NCBI GenBank assembly: GCA_036803025.1
Contig: DAIRVC010000176.1
Coordinates: forward strand, 1-5,018
Reading direction: 5' to 3'
DNA: 5,018 nt
Source: DAIRVC01 sp036803025
Lineage (GTDB): Bacteria; Chloroflexota; Anaerolineae; Anaerolineales; E44-bin32
Below, in pieces: positions 1-5,018 of this stretch (positions are counted from its first letter, which is position 1; the number at the start of each line of letters is the position of its first letter). The notes below the pieces were generated by a model, which was not told where the DNA came from, searched no databases, and worked only from the letters and a program-made list of their open reading frames with translations. The translations under genes were made by a program, and so were the position numbers.

Positions 1-1
1 C

Positions 2-1252
2 GCCCGCGCCGCCGCCGGCCGCTTGGCCAAAGCTGCGGGCGACACCGAGAATCAGGGGCTGCACGGCATCGCCGACTCGCTCGTCGAAGCCCGGCCGCGT
101 ATCCTCGAGGCCAACGCGCAAGATCTCGAACGCGCCGAGCAAGCCGGCCTGAGCGCGGCCCTCGTCGATCGCCTGACCCTCAACCGGGCCAGGCTGGAAG
201 CCATCGCCTCGGATGTGCGCGGCCTGAGCGAACTGACCGATCCCGTGGGCGAGACCTACGAGGCCGCGACGCTCCCCAACGGTCTGCAGCTCCACAAGCA
301 GCGCGTGCCGCTGGGCGTCCTGGCCGTCATCTACGAGTCGCGGCCCAACGTCACCGTCGATGTGGCCGGGCTGGCGATCAAGACCGGCAACGCCGCCATC
401 CTGCGCGGCGGCAGCGAGGCCGTTCACTCAAATGGCGCGCTGGTCGAAGCGGTCCACGCCGGACTGGCTCAAGTCGGCCTCCCGTTCGATGCGCTGCAGT
501 TCATCGACGATCCCGACCGGGCACGCCTCACCGAACTGCTGCACCTGCACGAGTACGTCGACCTGGTCATCCCACGCGGCGGCAATGCCCTGCACGAGTT
601 CTGTCGGCAACACAGCACGATCCCCGTCGTGACCGGCGGAATCGGCATCTGTCACCTGTTCGTCGACGAGTCGGCCGACCTGCAGGCGGCGCTGCGGGTG
701 ATATGCAACGCCAAGACCCAGCGGCCGACGGTGTGCAACGCGCTCGACACCGTCCTGGTCCATCGGGCGGTCGCCGGCAGCCTCCTTCCGACGCTGGTGG
801 ACCAATTGGCCCCGGAGGGGGTCACCTTCCGCGCCGACGCCAGGGCCGTCTCCTTCCTCGAGCAGACCGCGGCGGGCGACGGCGCGCTGCCCCAGCCGGT
901 CCGTGCGGCCGGGCCCGAGGATTTCGATACGGAATGGCTTTCGCTCGTCCTCGGGCTGAAGGTGGTCGAGTCGCTGGAAGAGGCCATGGCCCACATTGCC
1001 GAGCACGGCACACACCACTCGGACGGGATCCTGACCGGCGAGGCGGCCCACGCCCGGCAGTTCGTGGCCGAGGTCGACTCGGCCGTTGTGTATGTCAACG
1101 CCAGCACGCGCTTCACCGACGGCGGGCAATTCGGCCTGGGGGCCGAGGTAGCCGTCTCCACGCAGAGGCTGCACGCTCGCGGTCCCATGGGGCTGCGCGA
1201 GCTGACCACTTACAAGTGGGTCGTCACGGGCAGCTACCACACGCGCGAGTGA
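2..1252 (+). CDS. proA: Gamma-glutamyl phosphate reductase (glutamate-5-semialdehyde dehydrogenase), 5' partial
   Basis: ProA reduces gamma-glutamyl phosphate with NADPH to glutamate-5-semialdehyde, the second step of proline synthesis from glutamate, in the cytoplasm. The reading frame is open to the window edge, and the first residues (ARAAAGRLAKAAG) already match the ProA N-terminal helix. The TTG at 23 is therefore internal, and probably only ten or so residues are missing. Family blocks occur in order: EANAQDLERA near the N-terminus, IYESRPNVTVD at 329-361 followed by KTGNAAILRGGSEA, the VDLVIPRGG block, TIPVVTGGIGICHLFVD, and NAKTQRPTVCNALDT. The last holds the expected catalytic cysteine (codon 734-736). 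The C-terminus has NASTRFTDGGQFGLGAEV and LHARGPMGLRELTTYKW, so the 3' end is complete, with TGA at 1250-1252. No key block is missing. ProB (glutamate 5-kinase), the usual partner, would be expected upstream but is not visible. The next gene is convergent, so proA ends its transcription unit. Confidence 0.97.
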   Translation, partial: ARAAAGRLAKAAGDTENQGLHGIADSLVEARPRILEANAQDLERAEQAGLSAALVDRLTLNRARLEAIASDVRGLSELTDPVGETYEAATLPNGLQLHKQRVPLGVLAVIYESRPNVTVDVAGLAIKTGNAAILRGGSEAVHSNGALVEAVHAGLAQVGLPFDALQFIDDPDRARLTELLHLHEYVDLVIPRGGNALHEFCRQHSTIPVVTGGIGICHLFVDESADLQAALRVICNAKTQRPTVCNALDTVLVHRAVAGSLLPTLVDQLAPEGVTFRADARAVSFLEQTAAGDGALPQPVRAAGPEDFDTEWLSLVLGLKVVESLEEAMAHIAEHGTHHSDGILTGEAAHARQFVAEVDSAVVYVNASTRFTDGGQFGLGAEVAVSTQRLHARGPMGLRELTTYKWVVTGSYHTRE

Positions 1253-1461
1253 ATCGCGTCGGCAGGCCGGTGTCGATCAGCCGGTTGTTGCGCGTTTGTG
1301 TCGAGATCCCACTCGCATTCATATCCACGCTCCCGCACTCGCGAAATCCCTTACGACCTTACCGGCCGGGTGTGATGAACGCGTGCATCCGGCGTGCGGA
1401 AGCCGCGCACAGAATTCAGGGGGACGAGATGCTTGAGGTTGTCAGGCGCCCGTGGCGCCGT
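1253..1461. other. Convergent intergenic gap between proA and the lipoprotein gene
   Basis: No gene is supported in these 209 bases. Several short inverted repeats are present. CGCGA/TCGCG (1244-1258) straddles the proA stop. GTGCG/CGCAC lies at 1394-1410. GGCGCC-CGT-GGCGCC (1445-1459) lies 2 bases past the stop of the minus-strand lipoprotein gene. None is followed by a T-tract on either strand, so no intrinsic terminator can be called with confidence. The GGCGCC hairpin is the best candidate for ending the lipoprotein transcript. Confidence 0.5.
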
Positions 1462-2247
1462 CTAGGGCCAGGGGATCGGGACGAAGGCGGTGTAGCCGTG
1501 CTTCTCGACGGTGTACAGACGTCCGCTCGATGCCTGGGAGCAGCCGGGCTGGTCGGTGATGGTGGCTGAAGTGCCGTCGATGGCCAGCGCCATCATGAAG
1601 TACGCTCCGTCCTGGCAGACGTAGGCCTCGATCATGTAGCCGCGGTAGTCGTCCTCGGTCATCCACACCGGCTCCCAGGAGACGAGCACCTGGTCGCCTT
1701 GCCGGGCGGCGCGCACTCCCGTCGGCGGCCCGTAGAGCGTCGACTGCGGCAGGCGCGTCTGTGCCACGGCGATGGTGCGGATGTCGCCGTCGATCTGCGT
1801 GACCGAGGCGGCCACCCAGCAATGACGCGGTTCTCCGTCGAACAGCACCCACAGCCAGGTGCTCCAATCATTGCGGCCGTGCACTTCGGCGTGCTGGCCC
1901 TGGTAGACCGTGAAGGCGTGCAGATATGCCGTCCCCGGTCCGAAGCGGCAGTGCGCCTGTTCGACCGACACCGTGATATCCGGGAAGTCGAAAGTCGGGG
2001 TCGGGGTAAACGTCGGCGTCGGCGTGATGGTCGGCGTCTCGGTCGGTGTCGGCGTGAGGGTGGCCGTGGGGGTGCTCGTCGGCGTCGGCGTTTCGGTCGG
2101 CGTGGAGGTCACCGTCGGGGTCGAGGTCGGTGTGGGTGTCGGCGTGGCGAACAGAGCCGCCACGCCGGCGCAGCCGCTTGCCAGCGCGGTCAGCCCCGCC
2201 ACCAGGACGATCTGTGCGATCAGGACCCATCGCCTGCCAGTCTGCAT
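1462..2247 (-). CDS. Secreted lipoprotein: Thr-X linker, SH3b-like domain, Fn3-like C-terminal domain; function unknown
   Basis: This is a predicted 261-residue membrane-anchored extracytoplasmic protein. Residues 1-25 form a lipoprotein signal peptide (RR, then a hydrophobic stretch) ending in the lipobox ALASG-C26. Residues 35-86 are an unstructured linker with threonine at every second position. Residues about 90-155 look like a bacterial SH3 domain (CRFGPGTAYL, then HGRNDWSTWLWV and RHCWVAAS). Residues about 174-261 look like a fibronectin-III-type fold (PPTGVRAA, VLVSWEPVW, RGYMIEAYVC) and end in VPIPWP. C100/C143 and C211/C236 could form one disulfide in each domain. The start at 2247 was chosen because the signal peptide begins there, AGGA (2255-2258) sits 7 bases upstream, and a promoter lies just beyond. 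The open frame does run back to 2529 but shows no coding character there. Similar linker-SH3b-Fn3 lipoproteins are, from memory, common in Anaerolineae. No enzyme motif is visible; cell-wall or ligand binding is a guess. The gene is convergent with proA and divergent from the transporter. Confidence 0.85.
   Translation of the reverse strand: MQTGRRWVLIAQIVLVAGLTALASGCAGVAALFATPTPTPTSTPTVTSTPTETPTPTSTPTATLTPTPTETPTITPTPTFTPTPTFDFPDITVSVEQAHCRFGPGTAYLHAFTVYQGQHAEVHGRNDWSTWLWVLFDGEPRHCWVAASVTQIDGDIRTIAVAQTRLPQSTLYGPPTGVRAARQGDQVLVSWEPVWMTEDDYRGYMIEAYVCQDGAYFMMALAIDGTSATITDQPGCSQASSGRLYTVEKHGYTAFVPIPWP
1990..2145 (-). repeat. Degenerate hexanucleotide repeat encoding 26 Thr-X dipeptides
   Basis: Codons 35-86 of the lipoprotein alternate strictly: every odd residue from 35 to 85 is Thr (ACN codon), and the partner is mostly Pro, with Ser, Glu, Val, Ala, Leu, Ile or Phe at intervals. 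At the DNA level this is a 156-bp degenerate 6-bp repeat, read on the plus strand as variants of GTCGGC. It encodes a flexible spacer, possibly O-glycosylated, between the lipid anchor and the folded domains. Slippage could change its length. Confidence 0.85.
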
Positions 2248-2294
2248 GAGCGCATCCTGCCGGGGCACTTCCCCAGGCCCGGAGATTTCCCCGC

Positions 2295-2324
2295 ATTCTA
2301 GCCCGGCGCGCGCCCATCCGGCAA
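2295..2324 (-). promoter_or_regulatory. Putative sigma70-type promoter of the Fn3 lipoprotein gene
   Basis: On the minus strand, TTGCCG (2319-2324; 4 of 6 matches to TTGACA) is followed after 18 bases by TAGAAT (2295-2300; 5 of 6 matches to TATAAT). Transcription would begin near 2288, leaving a 5' leader of about 40 bases before the ATG at 2247. The position fits the chosen start codon. This is a sequence match only, and such matches also occur by chance. Confidence 0.45.
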
Positions 2325-2663
2325 TGAGCCATTGGGACTGCCCGACCCTGCCTGCACCGGCGTGCGCGGCCGTGAGTTCTGGCCCGGCACACTCCGCCAG
2401 GCCAACAGCCTTGCGCCGCTTGAACTGCCTCGCCGAACCGATGGTAGTCCCTCCGGAAAATGTAGCCGTCTCCATTGGGGGGGACGCGCAGCCCTTCATC
2501 GGTGAATGCATTCGAATCGGCAGGCCCATCCTGCGCCGGGCTCCTCTTCGGCGCGCCTGAACACTGTCGGACGGTCCCGCGCCGTGAGCCGGGAGAAGGC
2601 TGCGATCTCCACGCGAACGGCTCGGGCTTGAACAGGAGACGCGAAGGCATCCTCTCCTCCTTA

Positions 2664-2686
2664 CTCCGTTGCTGGTCCCAGCGGAG
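2664..2686. repeat. Imperfect inverted repeat (9 bp with a 3-base bulge)
   Basis: CTCC (2664-2667) pairs with GGAG (2683-2686), and GCTGG (2671-2675) pairs with CCAGC (2678-2682) around a 2-base centre. GTT (2668-2670) is bulged. Such a tight centre would open to a larger loop in RNA. It could be the first hairpin of a leader RNA for the binding-protein gene. Confidence 0.5.
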
Positions 2687-2726
2687 CCGGGTTCTGTCTG
2701 CGAACCTCTGGATTCCTTCGTTCACC

Positions 2727-2767
2727 CCTCCCCGCGTGCTGGTGCGAGCAGCCCGGCCGCGGGGAGG
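2727..2767. repeat. 10-bp inverted repeat (leader hairpin candidate)
   Basis: CCTCCCCGCG at 2727-2736 is perfectly complementary to CGCGGGGAGG at 2758-2767, enclosing 21 bases. The loop holds a smaller TGCT/AGCA pairing (2737-2740 with 2747-2750). The downstream arm overlaps GAGGAG (2764-2769), which can instead pair with CTCCTC (2772-2777), so two structures compete. Pairing is seen directly; a role in RNA is inferred. Confidence 0.6.
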
Positions 2768-2792
2768 AGGTCTCCTCGGTCGATGACCATGC

Positions 2793-2817
2793 TGGCAGGG
2801 AGACCGTCTCCCGGCCA
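2793..2817. promoter_or_regulatory. Near-perfect dyad, candidate operator or leader hairpin
   Basis: This is a 25-base dyad centred on 2805 with 11 of 12 positions paired: TGGC-A-GGGAGAC on the left and GTCTCCC-G-GCCA on the right. A further CCA/TGG pair lies outside it (2787-2789 with 2821-2823). It is about 100 bases upstream of the transporter start. The short centre and extended symmetry suit a dimeric regulator site at least as well as an RNA hairpin. Confidence 0.5.
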
Positions 2818-2902
2818 TGTTGGCAGTCCCGATCGATGAGAGGAGGTCAGCGCCCAGCCGAGAACACGTTTGGCACGACGGATCAGGCAAGGCAAGAAAC
2901 TC

Positions 2903-2910
2903 AAGGAGGA
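2903..2910 (+). promoter_or_regulatory. Strong ribosome binding site of the binding-protein gene
   Basis: AAGGAGGA at 2903-2910 is a near-complete match to the 16S rRNA anti-Shine-Dalgarno sequence. AGGAGG ends 6 bases before the ATG at 2916. This fixes the start there rather than at the upstream in-frame ATG at 2817 and predicts high translation, as expected for a binding protein. Confidence 0.9.
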
Positions 2911-2915
2911 AAGGA

Positions 2916-4895
2916 ATGAAGGCCCACATAGCGCACCGGCTCACGGGGGTCGCCGCGGTCCTGATCGCCAGCCTGCTGCTGGCGGCCTGCGGCGGCGGAG
3001 GCGCCGTTCAGACCATCATCGTTGAAGGCACCCCGATCGTCGTCACCCCGACGCCCGCGCCGCTGATCTTCAACTCTGCCGACCCGACGACATTCACCCT
3101 GGTCACGATCGGCGAGCCGGACACCTTCGATCCGGCCTGGAACTACGAGACCGCCGGCGGCGAGATCCTGCAGAACACCTACGAGACCCTGGTGTTCTTC
3201 GAGCGCGAGAAGCCGAACGTGTTCATCCCGCAGCTGGCCAGCGAGTGGACGCTCTCCGATGACGGCCTGACTTACACCTTCACCATCCGCGAGGGCGTGA
3301 CCTTCCACAGCGGCAGCGCGCTGACGCCGGAGGACGTCGTCTACACCTTCCAGCGCGGCCTGCTGCAGGGCGGCACCTGGTCGCCGCAGTTCCTGCTCAC
3401 CGAGCCGCTCTTCGGCGTCGGCATCTCCGACATCGCCGAACTAGTCGATCCAACCGGCACGCTGGATGACGATGTCGCCGGGCTGGCCGCCGCCGATCCG
3501 GCGGCGCTGCTGGCCGCCTGCGAACGCGTTCAGCAGGTGATCGTCGACAACGGCGACGGCACCGTCAGCTTCCACCTGGCCCAGCCCTGGGGCCCGTTCC
3601 TGGACACCATCGCCCAGACCTGGGGATCCATCACCGAGAAGGCCTGGGCGATCGAGAACGGAACCTGGGACGGCGACTGCGCCACCTGGCAGAACTTCTA
3701 CGGGGTGGATTCGAGCAACACCCCGCTGCGCGAGATCGAGAACGGCACCGGTCCATACGTCCTCGACCACTGGACGCACGGCGAGGAAATCGTGCTTACC
3801 CGCTACGACAACTACTGGCGCACCGAGCCGATGTGGGAGGGCGGTCCGTCCGGCCCGGCGGCGCTGGAGCGGATTTTGATCCGCTCGGTGGACGAGTGGG
3901 GCACGCGCTTCGCCATGATCCAGGCCGGCGATGCCGATTTCGGCTACGTGCCGCGCGCCAATGTGGCCCAGATCGACCCGATGGTCGGCGAGCGCTGCGC
4001 CTACAACGCCGAGACCGCCGGCTTCGACTGCGCCCCGACCGAGAATCCGAACGGCCCGCTGCGCTTGTTCATCGGCTACCCGGGCGTGTTCCGCGAGGAC
4101 GTCTACTTCGTTTTCGACATCGAGACCGAGGGTGGCAATCCCTACCTGGGCAGCGGCCAGCTGGACGGCAACGGCATCCCGGCAGACTTCTTCTCGGATG
4201 AGCACGTCCGCCGCGCCTTCGAGTACTGCTTCGACTACGACGCCTTCATCGACGAGGCGCTCGTGGGCGAGGGTGTCCCGGCCGTCGGCTACCTGGTCCC
4301 CGGCACGATCGGCTGGGACCCGGAAGGGCCGCACTTCACCTTCGACCAGGATCAATGCCAGGCGGAGATCGAGCTGGCCTGGGACGGCGCGGTGGCGGAG
4401 AACGGCTTCCGCCTGCAGATCGGCTACAACACCGGCAACGTGACCCGCCGGACGGTGGCCGAGATCCTGCAGACGACTTTCGCCGAGATCGATGAGCGCT
4501 ATCAGATCGAGATCATCGGCTTGCCCTGGCCGACCTTGCTGGGCAGCATCCGCGCCAGCCGCGTTCCGGTCTTCGTCAGCGGATGGCAGGAGGACTTCCA
4601 CGATCCGCACAGCTGGGCCAGGCCGATCCTGGTGGGCACCTACGCCATCCGCCAGCGCCTGCCCGAGGAAATGATGACCGAGATGACCGCGCTGGTCAAT
4701 CAAGGCGTCGCCGAGGTCGATCGCGAGGTACGCGCGGACATCTATCAGCAGCTGACCCAGATGGACTACGACAACATGGTCGCCATCCGGCTGCCGATCG
4801 CCACCGGCCGGCACTACGAGCAGCGTTGGGTCCAGGGGTACTACTACAACCCCGTCTACTCCGGCTTCTACTACTACGCCTACACTAAGCAGTAG
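2916..4895 (+). CDS. ABC transporter substrate-binding lipoprotein, family 5 (peptide/oligopeptide/nickel type)
   Basis: This is a 659-residue extracellular solute-binding protein that would capture a peptide-like substrate and deliver it to a DppBC-type permease. Residues 1-24 are a lipoprotein signal peptide with lipobox LLAA-C25, followed by a Gly-rich and Thr/Pro spacer (26-50). The family 5 fold begins with LVTIGEPDTFDPAW (62-75) and continues with LASEWTLSDDGLTYTFTIREGVTFHSG (107-133) and TPEDVVYTFQR (137-147). Later blocks are NGTGPYVLDHWTHGEEIVLTRYDNYW (276-301), HVRRAFEYCFDYDAFI (430-445) and SGWQEDFHDPHSW (555-567). The C-terminus is Tyr-rich (YYYNPVYSGFYYYAYTKQ). At 659 residues it is longer than the roughly 500-550 of E. 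coli DppA/OppA. Extra length lies at about 155-205 and 360-425. C361 and C372 may form a disulfide. The substrate cannot be read from sequence. The start is set by the signal peptide and the strong binding site. A permease gene follows after 69 bases, so this is the first visible gene of an importer operon. Confidence 0.95.
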   Translation: MKAHIAHRLTGVAAVLIASLLLAACGGGGAVQTIIVEGTPIVVTPTPAPLIFNSADPTTFTLVTIGEPDTFDPAWNYETAGGEILQNTYETLVFFEREKPNVFIPQLASEWTLSDDGLTYTFTIREGVTFHSGSALTPEDVVYTFQRGLLQGGTWSPQFLLTEPLFGVGISDIAELVDPTGTLDDDVAGLAAADPAALLAACERVQQVIVDNGDGTVSFHLAQPWGPFLDTIAQTWGSITEKAWAIENGTWDGDCATWQNFYGVDSSNTPLREIENGTGPYVLDHWTHGEEIVLTRYDNYWRTEPMWEGGPSGPAALERILIRSVDEWGTRFAMIQAGDADFGYVPRANVAQIDPMVGERCAYNAETAGFDCAPTENPNGPLRLFIGYPGVFREDVYFVFDIETEGGNPYLGSGQLDGNGIPADFFSDEHVRRAFEYCFDYDAFIDEALVGEGVPAVGYLVPGTIGWDPEGPHFTFDQDQCQAEIELAWDGAVAENGFRLQIGYNTGNVTRRTVAEILQTTFAEIDERYQIEIIGLPWPTLLGSIRASRVPVFVSGWQEDFHDPHSWARPILVGTYAIRQRLPEEMMTEMTALVNQGVAEVDREVRADIYQQLTQMDYDNMVAIRLPIATGRHYEQRWVQGYYYNPVYSGFYYYAYTKQ

Positions 4896-4908
4896 AGCTG
4901 CTCAAACA

Positions 4909-4947
4909 GAACAGGGGTGCAGGGCGGAGCGCCCTGCACCCCTGTTC
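4909..4947 (+). promoter_or_regulatory. Perfect 18-bp intercistronic stem-loop after the binding-protein gene
   Basis: The arms 4909-4926 and 4930-4947 are perfectly complementary (GAACAGGGG... and ...CCCCTGTTC) around a GAG centre. The structure starts 13 bases after the TAG stop and ends 17 bases before the permease ATG. It lacks a following T-tract, so it is not a classical intrinsic terminator. By analogy with stem-loops between binding-protein and permease genes (malE-malF in E. coli), it probably protects the upstream mRNA from 3' exonucleases, reduces read-through, or both. Confidence 0.85.
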
Positions 4948-4964
4948 CCCGACCGGGGGCCGGT

Positions 4965-5018
4965 ATGCTCAACTACATCATCCGCCGTCTCGCACTCGTC
5001 CCGTTCCTGCTCCTCGGG
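4965..5018 (+). CDS. ABC transporter permease, DppB-like, 3' truncated by the window end
   Basis: Eighteen codons are visible: MLNYIIRRLALVPFLLLG. The pattern of a short polar N-terminus (NYIIRR) leading into a hydrophobic first membrane helix with LVPFLLLG is typical of DppB/OppB-type permeases of the binding-protein-dependent transport family. The position straight after a family 5 binding-protein gene supports this. A DppC-like partner and ATPase subunits would be expected further downstream, outside the window. The Shine-Dalgarno is poor: only GGGGG at 4955-4959, which lies inside a small hairpin (4952-4964). Function is inferred from the N-terminus and context, since no core domain is visible. 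Confidence 0.8.
   Translation, partial: MLNYIIRRLALVPFLLLG

Larger units (their letters stand above)
2248..2915. other. Divergent intergenic region of 668 bases with a structured 3' half
   Basis: No gene is confidently supported here. The part near 2248-2330 holds the promoter and leader of the minus-strand lipoprotein. The middle (about 2330-2650) contains a seven-G run (2477-2483) and overlapping AT-rich palindromes at 2504-2517. It also shows weak coding-like traces on the minus strand: a perfect TAAGGAGG (2656-2663) 5 bases ahead of an ATG at 2650, and a different frame at 2496-2612 with GC-rich third positions. Together these could be the decayed start of a lost gene. From 2664 to 2848 there is a series of inverted repeats and repeated words that probably act on the downstream transporter gene as leader RNA or operator. 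No good plus-strand -35/-10 pair was found. Confidence 0.6.

Noticed and set aside
23..1252. TTG at 23 as the true start of proA
   Set aside because: The frame stays open to the window edge and the upstream residues (ARAAAGR) fit the ProA N-terminal helix, so the start lies before the window.
703..1569. Plus-strand open frame overlapping proA, including a small ATG frame at 1430-1569 after a G-rich site
   Set aside because: The first part is out of frame with proA and Arg/Pro/Gly-rich. The 46-codon tail is antisense to the well-formed C-terminus of the lipoprotein.
2737..2750. GCTGGTGCGAGC resembles the conserved TGGTGCGA element of T-box leaders
   Set aside because: The preceding AGAGAGC element and the defining TGGNACCGCG antiterminator sequence were not found before the gene, and no terminator precedes the start codon, so a T-box is not supported.
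2870..2888. TTGGCAC resembles the -24 element of a sigma54 promoter or a -35 box
   Set aside because: The matching GC of a -12 element is at the wrong spacing, no -10 box lies 16-18 bases downstream, and the leader would be too short.
1868..2944. Minus-strand 358-codon open frame spanning the intergenic region and the lipoprotein linker
   Set aside because: It reads the Thr-X repeat in a wrong frame as His/Asp/Ala-rich sequence and overlaps the real lipoprotein gene. Only the start near 2650 deserves attention.
3441..4814. Long minus-strand open frame (457 codons) opposite the binding-protein gene
   Set aside because: It is a shadow caused by high GC in a clearly real gene: low-complexity composition, no recognisable motif and no start signal.
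4909..4947. Calling the stem-loop an intrinsic terminator ending the transcription unit
   Set aside because: There is no T-tract after the stem, and a DppB-like permease start follows within 17 bases, so an intra-operon role is more likely.

Overview
The window is GC-rich. Its protein features point to a Chloroflexota, probably Anaerolineae-like, bacterium: two secreted lipoproteins with Thr/Pro-rich linkers, an SH3b plus fibronectin-III-like lipoprotein ending in IPWP, and a family 5 solute-binding lipoprotein with a GWQEDFHDPHSW block. This placement is inferred from protein style, not from a marker gene.

Layout: (1) 2-1252 (+), the 3' part of proA (gamma-glutamyl phosphate reductase, proline synthesis), whose true start lies before the window. 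(2) 1253-1461, a convergent intergenic gap without a convincing terminator. (3) 1462-2247 (-), a 261-residue lipoprotein with a signal peptide, a strict Thr-X linker, an SH3b-like domain and an Fn3-like domain. It has a plausible sigma70-type promoter about 50-75 bases upstream of its start. (4) 2248-2915, a 668-base divergent intergenic region. Its part nearer the transporter is rich in inverted repeats and repeated words and looks like a structured leader or operator region. (5) 2916-4895 (+), a complete family 5 ABC substrate-binding lipoprotein with a very strong ribosome binding site. (6) 4909-4947, a perfect 18-bp stem-loop. (7) 4965-5018 (+), the first 18 codons of a DppB-type ABC permease that runs off the end.

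The binding protein and the permease form the start of a peptide/oligopeptide-type ABC importer operon. The binding lipoprotein would capture substrate outside the membrane and hand it to the permease. The stem-loop between the two genes is placed where such hairpins let the binding protein be made in excess over the membrane subunits. proA and the Fn3 lipoprotein have no evident functional tie to the transporter. I see no mobile element, CRISPR array, tRNA or rRNA, and no clear new multi-gene system. The least explained parts are the structured region at about 2655-2850 and the uncharacterised lipoprotein.
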